In this document: positions 20,501-36,929 of the stretch, piece after piece | Layout: each line of letters begins with the position of its first letter | Position numbering within the stretch: the stretch's first letter is position 1 | NCBI GenBank assembly: GCA_021413705.1 | Contig: JAIOPX010000016.1 | Coordinates: 1 to 64,000 of the forward strand | DNA: 64,000 nt | Direction: 5' to 3' | From: Planctomycetota bacterium | GTDB lineage: Bacteria > Planctomycetota > Planctomycetia > Pirellulales > UBA7805 | The notes under the pieces: generated by a model | The model's database searches: none | Told to the model about the DNA's origin: nothing | Seen by the model: the letters and a program-made list of their open reading frames with translations, nothing else | Made by a program: the position numbers and the translations under genes

Positions 20501-22233
20501 CGATCCCGAGCGGAATACCCACCTGGGAGGAACTCAAAACACGGTACGATGCCGCTGAATTCAGTGGTCTCCTATTCTCGCTAGCACCTAACTGGGGTGA
20601 TTTCGCGCGATACGTGCTGGGAACGGATTCACACGGCCATGGGCTCCATACGTGGACCGACCAGCCGGACCCTTTCGAAGAATATCGCCGCCTTGATACA
20701 GAACGGCTCACTTTGCCAGAGCCACTCGCCACTCGATGGTATCAAGCTCACCACGGTGACACCCTGTCACGGCTGGCGGACACCTACCATCTCCAACAAG
20801 ACACAGATTTGGAGAAAAGCCACCTTGTTTCCAAGGATGGAGAAGACGGGGCATGCGAACCCCAAGAACTGGCCTCATTGTTCAAACAGCATGCAGAGCA
20901 AATCGCTGCTTTTCGAGCGTCGCTCTCCCTCGAAGAGTCGGAAGTGATTGAAAGGTACGAAGCCATCACGGAGGCGCGCAGCGCAGCCTATGAAGCTGCC
21001 TGCGAGACGCAACAGTCACAGGGAATGGAATCCGACTTTGCCTGCCGTTGGATCATCATGCGGGTGATGGAGATGGGTTGGACGCCCGACCGGTTCGCAG
21101 CGTTTGACCGGGAGATGAACTGGCGCGACACGAGGGCCGCCCAGAAGGCAGAGCGGATCGGAAAGAAATACCAGTGGTTGGCCTATCACGAACTTGCCGC
21201 ACGTGTCTTCGACCACCGTCCGCTGCATCACGACTCCATGAGTGGGTCCGAGTGGTACGAAGGTCCGTGGCAGATGCACTTGCGAGACATTGACCCGTCG
21301 TTCTTGATCAAACGTGTACCTGACCAGATTGAAAAACGATGTTGGTGGAATCCCCTTGACGATCCTCTCCTTCAAGGAGATCGCCTCACAGACCACGCAT
21401 GGCTTACTGACCACAATTCGATCCCGGATTTTATCCCACTGCTTTCGTTAAAAAGGCCCTCAGACAGTTCCCTGTGGTATCCTCTAGAGACTTTTGGTGA
21501 GTGGATTGCGGGAGAGCAGGAAGAGGACAAAAACGGCAGGACGTACCAACGCCGCCTCACTTTTTCTCTAGGTGCTTGGTTGCTACCGAGAGCAACAATG
21601 AATTCTTTCGTCGACTCCATAAGCCTTCTTGAATGGACCGGGATGGATGTTACCTCGATTGATTACTACGAGCCATTTCTGGGTGAATTTGCTTGGGCGC
21701 CTAGTTTCGGGAGGTATTCCGCGGACGCTCGGGCGGAGCTAAACGATCCTACAGATCCAAACAACAATCAGATACGTCACTTCGATGGTGTGCCTTTCGC
21801 CGCCGCCCGTACGGTCATGCGGTATCTGCACGAAGGACGGAGCTTCGACTGCTCGCTGACCGAGGCGTGCTCCGGCAGCACGCCGTCAACTTGGCTTGCC
21901 CAGCGTATGCAACTCTCATGGGGCCGACGAATGTTTACTTTCATCGATCCGAACAACGAGATTCTGGCGTACGACCCATCCTATGAAACCCCGGGGCCAC
22001 GCGCTTTTGTCTTCAAACAGGAAGCTTTGCAAAAGTTCTTGAACGCGTCAGGATTAGCGCTCGTCTGGTTGCTCATTGGGGAGAAGCTGCTTATTGGTGA
22101 CGAAGCCAACAGAGACAAAGAACATCCCAGGGTGTCGGTATTCCGCCATATATTTTCCCTATCGAGAGACCACACTCCCGAACTGGCCTCAAGAACATTG
22201 GGATACTTAGGACAGAGACCAACGACGTACTAA
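17559..22233 (+). pseudogene. STAND-type NTPase with nuclease-like N-terminus (Avs/AVAST-like), split by a frameshift and an in-frame stop
   Basis: N-term 'TPDGGVEAYWIYPNGTERGWQAKYFDEL'; Walker A 'LLTGEAGNGKTHLLCDVA'; Walker B 'RALILIDAINEA'. Frame change at A8 tract 17906-17913; TAA at 19528-19530 between same-frame ORFs 17863-19530 and 19591-22233. Confidence 0.7.
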
Positions 22234-22373
22234 AAGTTCAGTCAAGTGATGAACAATCGTTCCTACAGCACGTCGAGACGAACCTGGACTTGCTCTGGCT
22301 GAAGGACATGAGCCTGGAAGACAGCGACGACCTACCAGCAATCAGACTTACGACAGTAGGTAAGAGGATGTAG
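22191..22373 (+). other. Short open frame overlapping the end of the NTPase gene, possible gene remnant
   Basis: Frame reads ...TETNDVLKVQSSDEQSFLQHVETNLDLLWLKDMSLEDSDDLPAIRLTTVGKRM*; no clear ATG. Confidence 0.35.
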
Positions 22374-22506
22374 GAATCAAACGGCAATCGACCAGTACAC
22401 CACAATCGCGGCGGAGCTGGGGAAGCAGGTGGGAGCCTTGCGGCTGTAGGCTGGAGGGAAGATGCAGATCTCGTCGTCCTGCGCGGCGCGGGGAACGCGG
22501 TTGCGG

Positions 22507-22583
22507 GGTGCGGTCGGGAGACCGAACCACAACGAGGACGTGGTCGGACGAACCCATCAGCCGGACAGCCGACCATCGCGGTC
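22507..22583. repeat. 77-bp direct repeat, copy 1
   Basis: GGTGCGGTCGGGAGACCGAACCACAACGAGGACGTGGTCGGACGAACCCATCAGCCGGACAGCCGACCATCGCGGTC; matches 23489-23565 with 3 differences. Confidence 0.85.
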
Positions 22584-22754
22584 ATGCTCTGGAAGAGAAG
22601 ATTTTTTGTGGGGGCCGTTACCCAGGCCGGCGCTGATCGCGGTTGGGCCGCGATGCGCTCTGACCCGGGCTATATTGTTGCCGACCCTGCGGGCCTGAGG
22701 AGCGGGAGTCGCAAGTGCGCCGGAGGACGACGAATAATTGCCGGCTCAAGTGTT

Positions 22755-22830
22755 TAACGTTTGATATCACAAATTGTGATATCAAGGTCTGGTCGCGACG
22801 GGCCTAGAAACGCGCCGGTGGCTAGCTCCA
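22755..22830 (+). pseudogene. ORF6N-domain relic containing a 25-bp near-perfect palindrome
   Basis: Encodes LISQIVISRSGRDGPRNAPV, comparable to LMSQNAISSSGYGGRRKLPW of the intact neighbour; palindrome TTGATATCACAA-A-TTGTGATATCAA. Confidence 0.45.
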
Positions 22831-22943
22831 TGCCGCTCACGAAACGCGCTAGCTGGCGCCAAGGTTGCAATTTGCTGAAATTGTTGGATAGGATGTTAGA
22901 TCGTTGAACCAGCAATTCCGCACACTATGCCTTGGTAATCAGC

Positions 22944-23486
22944 ATGGCCAAGAAGAATACGCCACAGGGCATCCTCCACCCGAGTGAGATTGAGCGCGCG
23001 GTGCATGTCGTCCGTGGCCAGCGCGTGATGCTCGATTCTGACCTCGCGAGGCTGTACGGCGTGACGACCAGGCGGCTTAATGAACAAGTCACCCGAAACC
23101 GCGAAAGGTTTCCCGACGATTTTGCATATCAGCTTACGCTACAAGAGGTTAGGAACTTGATGTCGCAAAATGCGATATCAAGTTCTGGCTACGGCGGGCG
23201 ACGAAAACTCCCCTGGGCGTTCACGGAGCATGGCGTCGCCATGTTGTCCAGCGTGTTGCGGTCACCGACTGCGGTTAGCGTGAATATTGAAATCATGCGG
23301 ACGTTCGTCCGCCTGCGGCGGCTGATGGCGACGCCGGGGGAATTGGTCGAGCAACTCACGCGACTGGCGGAAACGGTGGCGCTGCACGACAAAGACATTC
23401 GGGCCATCGTCCAGGTCTTGCAGCAGTTGATGGAGCAGCCCAAGCCGCCGCGGCGTAAAATCGGTTTTGACGTTTCAGCGGACTGA
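22944..23486 (+). CDS. ORF6N domain-containing protein
   Basis: 'VVRGQRVMLDSDLARLYGVTTRRLNEQVTRNRERFPDDFAYQLTLQEV...GGRRKLPWAFTEHGVAMLSSVLRSPTAVSVNIEIMRTFVRLRRL'. Confidence 0.9.
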   Translation: MAKKNTPQGILHPSEIERAVHVVRGQRVMLDSDLARLYGVTTRRLNEQVTRNRERFPDDFAYQLTLQEVRNLMSQNAISSSGYGGRRKLPWAFTEHGVAMLSSVLRSPTAVSVNIEIMRTFVRLRRLMATPGELVEQLTRLAETVALHDKDIRAIVQVLQQLMEQPKPPRRKIGFDVSAD

Positions 23487-23488
23487 GC

Positions 23489-23565
23489 GGTGCGGTCGGG
23501 AGACCGAACCACAACGAGGACGTGTTCGGACGAACCCATCGGCCGGACGGCCGACCATCGCGGTC
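23489..23565. repeat. 77-bp direct repeat, copy 2
   Basis: See copy 1 at 22507-22583. Confidence 0.85.
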
Positions 23566-23643
23566 GTTTTGCGCGTGATCCCGTGATGGTACACGCCGCC
23601 GGTTCTTTCTTCCGGTTCCAACGCCAGCAGGGGAAGGCAAGAA

Positions 23644-23710
23644 GACCGGGGGCTAGCGCCCATCCGCTCACAAAACGCGCCGGGGGCTAGCGTCCATCCG
23701 CTGACGACGC
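23644..23710. repeat. Tandem pair of CCGGGGGCTAGCG(C/T)CCATCCGCT(C/G)AC units
   Basis: Two head-to-tail units; diverged copies at 22811-22860 and 33511-33560. Confidence 0.7.
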
Positions 23711-23721
23711 CCTCCTCAGCG

Positions 23722-25377
23722 CTACCGCGCACGTCCGGCGGTCTCGAGGCTGATCGCGCTTAAGAGCTTGGTGAACTCGACGGGTTTGGCGAAATGATGG
23801 TCGAAGCCAGCGGCGCGAGAACATTCCATGTCGTGCTGCTGTGCATAACCGGAGATGGCGATCAACAGCGCCGTGCCAAACCCATTGGCCCGCAAATGTC
23901 GGGCGAGTTCATACCCGTCGATGCCGGGCAGCCCGAGATCCAGGAGAAATACATCGGGCTCGAATTCGTGAGCCGCCTCCAACGCCGCAGGGCCATCGAA
24001 AGCAATTTCGACCTTGTGGCCGTGTTGACTGAGTAGTCGCGAGAGAAGATGCGCGGAGTCGCGATTGTCGTCTACCACCAACACACGTCGCGGAGGCGTT
24101 TCGGGCCACGCCGCTTCCCGTGCCGGTGGCGTCATGCGCGAGGCTCCGTTGAGTTCCCCTTCGCGCAGCATGGGGAGGCGGATAACGAATTCAGCGCCTT
24201 GACCGAGACCGTCGCTGAAAGCCGAGATGCTGCCACCGTGCAGCGCGATCAATTGGTGACAGATATTCAGTCCAATGCCTAGCCCTCCCTCCGCGCGGTC
24301 CAAAGAACCGCTGGCCTGAGTGAAGAGCTCAAAAATATGGGGCAGCACTTCCGGTGCGATGCCGATGCCGTTGTCACGCACGGAGATAACCGCCTCGGCA
24401 TCGTGGACTTGCGCGGCGATCCCGATGCAACCTCCGGCCGGGGTGAATTTGGCCGAGTTGCGCAGCAGGTTGACGACGCACTGCTCGAGCCGCGTCGGAT
24501 CCACCTCCGCGAGCAATGGACCACTGTCAGGAATCGTAATCTTGAAATCATGATTCTTCTCCGCCAACAGCGACCGCACGGTATCGGCGGCGCGCCCCAT
24601 GATTTGCAGGAGGTCCATCGGTTGCTTACGAAGTTCGATCTTGCCGCGCGTGATGCGGGCCACATCAAGCAAGTCATCCACAATCCGACTCAGATGTCCC
24701 GACTGCCGCTTGATGATGCTGTGTGCCCATTCGCTTGTGCCCGGATCACTGCCAACCATTTGGATCAATTGCACGGCGTTGACGATGGCGGAAAGCGGAT
24801 TGCGCAACTCATGACCCAGCACCGCCAGGAACTCGTCTTTGCGGCGATCCGCCACCCTTAAGGCCTCTGTCCTTTCCGCTACACGCTGCTCCAGGGTTTC
24901 GTTCAGCACCCGCAATTGCTCTTCGGCACGGCGACGCTCGGCCACTTCGGTCAACAGAGTGCGGTTGGCCATCGCGCACTCGCGTTGCTTGCGGTGCAAT
25001 TCGGCGAAGACGGCCACCTTCGAGCGGAGAATGACCGGGTTCACCGGTTTGTGGAGATAGTCCACCGCGCCGGTGCTATAGCCGGTGAGCACATGCTGAT
25101 CTTCGTTGTAGTACGCAGTGAGAAAAATGATCGGCACCTGGGCGGTCTTCTTCCGCTCCTTGATCATCTGCGCCAGTTCGAAGCCGGTCATACCCGGCAT
25201 GCGGATGTCCAGGATCAACAGGGCGAATTCCTCAACCACCAGCGCCAACAGAGCCTGATCGGCGGATTCGGCCCGCACCAGCCGATAGCCCGGGTCGCTG
25301 AGAACCGTTTCGAGCACGGTGAGGTTTTTCGGCTCATCGTCCACAATCAGGATGTTGATCGGTTGTTCCATGCTCAC
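23722..25377 (-). CDS. Hybrid sensor kinase: REC-HisKA-HATPase-REC
   Basis: N-term 'ILIVDDEPKNLTVLETVL'; H-box 'FLAVLGHELRNPLSAIVNAVQLI'; 'VRDNGIGIAPEVLPHIFELFTQ', 'GGLGIGLNICHQLI'; C-term 'VLVVDDNRDSAHLLSRLL'. Confidence 0.96.
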   Translation of the reverse strand: MSMEQPINILIVDDEPKNLTVLETVLSDPGYRLVRAESADQALLALVVEEFALLILDIRMPGMTGFELAQMIKERKKTAQVPIIFLTAYYNEDQHVLTGYSTGAVDYLHKPVNPVILRSKVAVFAELHRKQRECAMANRTLLTEVAERRRAEEQLRVLNETLEQRVAERTEALRVADRRKDEFLAVLGHELRNPLSAIVNAVQLIQMVGSDPGTSEWAHSIIKRQSGHLSRIVDDLLDVARITRGKIELRKQPMDLLQIMGRAADTVRSLLAEKNHDFKITIPDSGPLLAEVDPTRLEQCVVNLLRNSAKFTPAGGCIGIAAQVHDAEAVISVRDNGIGIAPEVLPHIFELFTQASGSLDRAEGGLGIGLNICHQLIALHGGSISAFSDGLGQGAEFVIRLPMLREGELNGASRMTPPAREAAWPETPPRRVLVVDDNRDSAHLLSRLLSQHGHKVEIAFDGPAALEAAHEFEPDVFLLDLGLPGIDGYELARHLRANGFGTALLIAISGYAQQHDMECSRAAGFDHHFAKPVEFTKLLSAISLETAGRAR

Positions 25378-25380
25378 ATA

Positions 25381-32550
<7,170 letters not shown>

Positions 32551-33166
32551 GGTACTGAGGAGCGAATAGAGGATTGATAAAAGACGTGCGATGCCCGCCG
32601 CAAGGAGGGCGATGTGCAGGCATTATGTGCAAAACTCTGCTGATGTGCGAACAAGGATTTTGCTGCCTTCGCATTTTAAACTGTACCACGTTGGCCGCCA
32701 AATCGAAGCCTGTTGGGAAGTTCAAGGGAGGTGTCGTGGAATTCACTACATCACTAGGGAGTATTTTGCTTCAGCCTGGGTACCAAGCTCGGGACAATTT
32801 TGGTCTCCCACCCCGGGCGTCTGCTCCGTTCGAGATGCCTTGGCGAGAAGAGCCTATAAAGTAGGTTCTCGTAGGTTCCGATCAGTCTCAACACCAGAAC
32901 CGCGCTATCCCAGTCAACGCGTAAGTGTTCGCCTACTTTTGAAATGCCCCCCGATACACGAGCGAGTTTGTCCAGAGTCATGCACCGAAGGATGGCAGCG
33001 CACGCTCCACCCTGGACTCCCGACGACCAAGGTTGCGCACCATTTCTGGTGGAAGCCGTTGCCGGGATATGTTTAAATCTGGCCTGTGTCCGCGCTACCT
33101 TGGGTCGTCTGAATCTGTGAGCTGGTCTTTTCTGGGGGGGTAACGTGTCTCACTGGGGAGGTCCGC

Positions 33167-33256
33167 TTATCCACCACGGCGACTTAAAAAATAGCCTCCT
33201 CCACCTCCGAACAGAATCACCAGCACGACGATTAAGATAATCAACTCAGTACTCAT
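33167..33256 (-). CDS. 29-aa glycine-rich single-pass membrane peptide
   Basis: MSTELIILIVVLVILFGGGGGYFLSRRGG*, preceded by CCTAGGGAGAATACC (GGGAG RBS); absent from the ORF track. Confidence 0.65.
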   Translation of the reverse strand: MSTELIILIVVLVILFGGGGGYFLSRRGG

Positions 33257-34249
33257 GGTATTCTCCCTAGGACAATGGATTTCGTTGAATCCAGTTCGAC
33301 GAGCGATTAACGGCAATACGAGGGATGCACTTTAGATGCCAATTCGGTGTCACATCGCAGCTCCAACTCCGTTGTCCAAAAAGTAGAGAAAAGTAGAGAA
33401 ACGAGAACATACTCATCCGTGACCCAGGGTGGTGGCTAGGTTAGCCGAGATGGAACCCGACTGACCTTCCTAAGCTGTGAGATTGAACACCTTCGGTCGA
33501 GTTGCGATGGTCCGGTGGCTATCGCTTTGCCGCTGACGCAACGGGCCGGCTCACAGCGGTATGGTCGGAAGCACCGATCAGCCGGACGGTGCTAGCCGCC
33601 AGTTTAGGTCCAGTTTAAAAGCAAACCAAAGCAAGGGAAGGTCAAAGACCGGAGCTTGGCGTCTAGCAGCTGGTGCCGTTCACCGGTAACTGACGCCATG
33701 CTGCTCGCTGCTACTTCGGGCGCGAGCGGCAACCCCAGGTGACGCTGGCGTTTGTGTTCACCATTTCCGAAAGGGGGGCGGCTTTTTTTGAGTATTGCTT
33801 TTGGCAGGGTTTGCCGTATGGTGAAGGTTGCAAATGATGGCGCCGGCGTGGAGTATTGCTCGATTCATATTGAGCATTGCTCTGCCGGAGCGCGATGGAT
33901 CGCATCGGGGTAGTTCTGGCCTTCACGGTCAGGGCTGCAGCGTAATTTATAACTGGCCTGCGGTGCGCGCTCGTTGGAGTACAGCCTTCAGGCTGCTTTG
34001 GGTGGAGCGGGAGTGGTTTTCGGCGCAAAGGCGCGAAGGGGCAAAGACCCCGGCGCGCCGGGACATGCTGCGCGCAAAGAAGAAAGGGGATCACGAAATC
34101 TAGAAAAAGGGAAAGCACGAAAAACTAGTCAGTTTGAAAAGATGAAGTCCAACTGTGCGCTTGGGGTGCGCGCAGAAGACGCGAAGTGGAGAAGGGTATC
34201 CGCAGCTCGCGCAGATTTTACAGATGGCTGAGAAAATGGCAGAACAAGC

Positions 34250-34304
34250 CGGAGAACAAGCGGAGAACAAGCGGAGAACAAGCGGAGAACAAGCGGAGAA
34301 CAAG
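34250..34304 (+). repeat. 11-bp tandem repeat, five perfect copies of CGGAGAACAAG
   Basis: Read directly from the sequence. Confidence 0.95.
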
Positions 34305-34385
34305 ATCAGCAACCTATTGCCGAGTAACAAGTTACGGCGGCGAACAAGGAGAGTGCCCCAGGTTATGCTGTTGGCAGCCGTTGAC

Positions 34386-35393
34386 CTACATGGTGCCTAG
34401 CTGGTCGCCTAGCGTGGCGATCTCCAGGGCTACCAACCGGCGCACGACTTCCCGGGCGTGGCTCGGGCGGCGCAGGGGTTCTTTGGTCAGCAACTGGTGG
34501 ACGAGTTCCGCCACTGGCTCTGGCAGGTCGGGGACGAGTTGGTCGAGGGGCCGGGGCGTACACTGGCGATGGGCGGCGGCCAGTTCGGCCAGGTTGCGGC
34601 CGACGAAGGGGGGCCGACCCGTGAGCATTTCGTAGAGTGTTGCGCCGAGGCTGTAGAGATCGCTCCGGGCGTCGAAGCCGCCGGCCGAGCGAATCATCTC
34701 CGGCGCGATGTAGTTCCAGGTGCCGGCCACCCAGCGGTCGGCTGCGGAGCCGGGTTCGCCGATGAGTCGCGCGAAACCCAGGTCGATCAGCGTGGCATGT
34801 CCTTCGGGACCGACCACAATGTTCTCCGGCTTCACGTCGGCGTGGAGCCAACCCTGGTCGTGTAGTGCGGAGAGTGCTTCGGCGACTTGCCGCGCGATCC
34901 AGATGGCGATCGGAACAGCAATTCGAGAGGTGGAGGGGATCCGGCTGGCGGAAGCGATCGAAGCGGCGAGCGTGTTGCCGGGCAGGCGTGGCAGCACAAT
35001 GTAATACGGAGGATCTTCCAGGTTGCCATCGACCACGGTCGCGAGATGGCGATGGCGGATCTGGCTGCCGACGGTTGCCTCGCGGAGCAACATGTCGAGA
35101 GCCCGTTGTTCTTCTTGCCAGTGCGCGTGCAGGCGTTTGACGACATAGGGCCAACCGGCGGCCGCGGTGTCGGTGACGGCCGCGTTGTCCGTGGCGGCGG
35201 TGTCGTCCGTGACGGCGGTGTCGTCCGTGACGGGTCGGGCCTCGCGGATCGTGGTCAGCGGGCCTTCGTGCAATTGTTTGCCCAGCCGCCAGCGGCCGAG
35301 GGTTTCGGTCGGCGTGGAAAGTGCGGCCGCCGGTTCAAACTGCCGGCGCAGCACGGGGGCAAATGGGGCTCGGGGACGGGCGATGTAGGCCAT
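34386..35393 (-). CDS. Serine/threonine protein kinase
   Basis: 'GWLHADVKPENIVVGPEGHATLIDLGFARLIG', 'GTWNYIAPEMIRSAGGFDARSDLYSLGATLYEMLTGRPPF'. Confidence 0.93.
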   Translation of the reverse strand: MAYIARPRAPFAPVLRRQFEPAAALSTPTETLGRWRLGKQLHEGPLTTIREARPVTDDTAVTDDTAATDNAAVTDTAAAGWPYVVKRLHAHWQEEQRALDMLLREATVGSQIRHRHLATVVDGNLEDPPYYIVLPRLPGNTLAASIASASRIPSTSRIAVPIAIWIARQVAEALSALHDQGWLHADVKPENIVVGPEGHATLIDLGFARLIGEPGSAADRWVAGTWNYIAPEMIRSAGGFDARSDLYSLGATLYEMLTGRPPFVGRNLAELAAAHRQCTPRPLDQLVPDLPEPVAELVHQLLTKEPLRRPSHAREVVRRLVALEIATLGDQLGTM

Positions 35394-35738
35394 CGACAGG
35401 CGTGGTTTCTAGCGGAGGAGAGGAGGCAGAGGAGTGGGATCAGGGGGCCGCCTACTCATGAAATCGGAATAAACCGCCAGGACAGTTGACTATTGATCGG
35501 AGGATCGGGTTGATGCAGCTAGACTCTGCCGGTGAGGCAGGCTGTAGGAGTGAGGCTGGAGGCTGTAGGTGGTAGGCTGGAGGCAAAGAAGGGTTGCATG
35601 CCGAGGCTTCTTCATTCCTGAAGCCTACAGCCTACTTGCCTACAACCTAATACTTGCTCCCAGCCGGAGGGGGGCTTAAAATCGAGACTTTCAATAAGGG
35701 TACTTTCGAAACTTACAGCCCAGGCAAGGAATTTTTCT

Positions 35739-36929
35739 ATGGCGATTCGACTCAAGTTAACGCGCTGGTTGACCACAGCGCGGCGGCAAGCGGCCGTGGT
35801 GGTGGCTCTCACGTTTTTGCTAGGTGCGCTGGCGGGCTGTGATAATCCTGCGAAACCTGGCGGCACCGCTGCGGCAGGCGGGACGACCGGTGCGGGGGGA
35901 ACTGCGTCGGGCAAAGTGCGCCGCGTGATCATGATGACCAATGGAGCCGATCCGTTTTGGGACGCCATGCGGGCCGGGATGACGAAGGGTGAGAAGGATT
36001 TTGATTTGGAGTCGGTCGGACTAAAGGCCGTGATGGATGTCGGCGATGGCACGAGCGCCGCCCAGATCGACAAGCTGAAGAATTATGCCAATCAAACCGA
36101 CGTGGCGGCCGTGGCCATTTCGTCTACCGATGCCAAGAGCCCTGCCCTGGCCGACGCCATGCGGAATCTGCAGAAGCAGGGAATCTTCGTCATCACGATT
36201 GACTCGGATATGGATCGTGGCACGGTTCGCGATGCGCGGTTCGCCTATCTGGGGACAGACAACATTGTCGGCGGACGGCAGATGGGTTTGGCCGCCAAGG
36301 GCATCCGACCCGAGGGGGGCAAGTATGCGGCTTTTGTCGGGCTCAAGAGCGCGGCCAACGCCAAGGAGCGGCACGACGGTTTCGCCGACGGGGCAGGAGA
36401 GAAGTTCAAGGAGCTAGAGTATCTCGGTGACGAGATGGATTTGGCGGTTGCCCAGAAAAATGTGCAGGACGCCATCAGCCGCAGCAAGGATATCGACACG
36501 TTCGTGGGCATCTGGGCGTACAATGCCAATGCTATCGTTCAGGCGCTGGAAAAAGAGCCCGATGTTCGCAAGCGTTCGCTCGTCGTCGTGTTCGACGCGG
36601 CGCCGCTGGCGCTGAAGCACATGGCCGACGGCAAGATCGACGCCATGATCGTGCAGAACCCTTATGACATGGGTTACAAAGGGGTGCAGTTGATGAAGGC
36701 GTTGGTCGGCAAGGACGGAGAGACGGTAAAGAAGTTGTTTCCCGGCTACAATCCAGAAACGAAGAAGTTCGGTAAGCCGGACGATGACATTCACATCACG
36801 GAATTGCGAGTTGTGGTGCCGGACAAGAACAAGTCGCTCAAGCAGGAGTCGTTCGACAAGGGAACCGTGTTCTTCAAGCTCGGAGAGTTTCAGAATTGGC
36901 TCAGTGAGCGGGGGCTGACTGGCTCATGA
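35739..36929 (+). CDS. Sugar ABC transporter substrate-binding lipoprotein (ribose type)
   Basis: Lipobox 'LLGALAGCDN'; 'MMTNGADPFWDAMRAGMTKGEKDF', 'GIFVITIDSDMD', 'YLGTDNIVGGRQMG'. Confidence 0.92.
   Translation: MAIRLKLTRWLTTARRQAAVVVALTFLLGALAGCDNPAKPGGTAAAGGTTGAGGTASGKVRRVIMMTNGADPFWDAMRAGMTKGEKDFDLESVGLKAVMDVGDGTSAAQIDKLKNYANQTDVAAVAISSTDAKSPALADAMRNLQKQGIFVITIDSDMDRGTVRDARFAYLGTDNIVGGRQMGLAAKGIRPEGGKYAAFVGLKSAANAKERHDGFADGAGEKFKELEYLGDEMDLAVAQKNVQDAISRSKDIDTFVGIWAYNANAIVQALEKEPDVRKRSLVVVFDAAPLALKHMADGKIDAMIVQNPYDMGYKGVQLMKALVGKDGETVKKLFPGYNPETKKFGKPDDDIHITELRVVVPDKNKSLKQESFDKGTVFFKLGEFQNWLSERGLTGS

Noticed and set aside
32574-33076. Overlapping plus-strand ORFs after the giant kinase
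   Set aside because: No start context, no recognisable motif, competing frames; probably non-coding
33711-34118. 135-aa minus-strand ORF
   Set aside because: Low-complexity, lies in a repeat-rich intergenic zone, no domain signal
34250-34304. Short tandem repeats as a possible CRISPR
   Set aside because: 11-bp units with no spacers; a simple minisatellite
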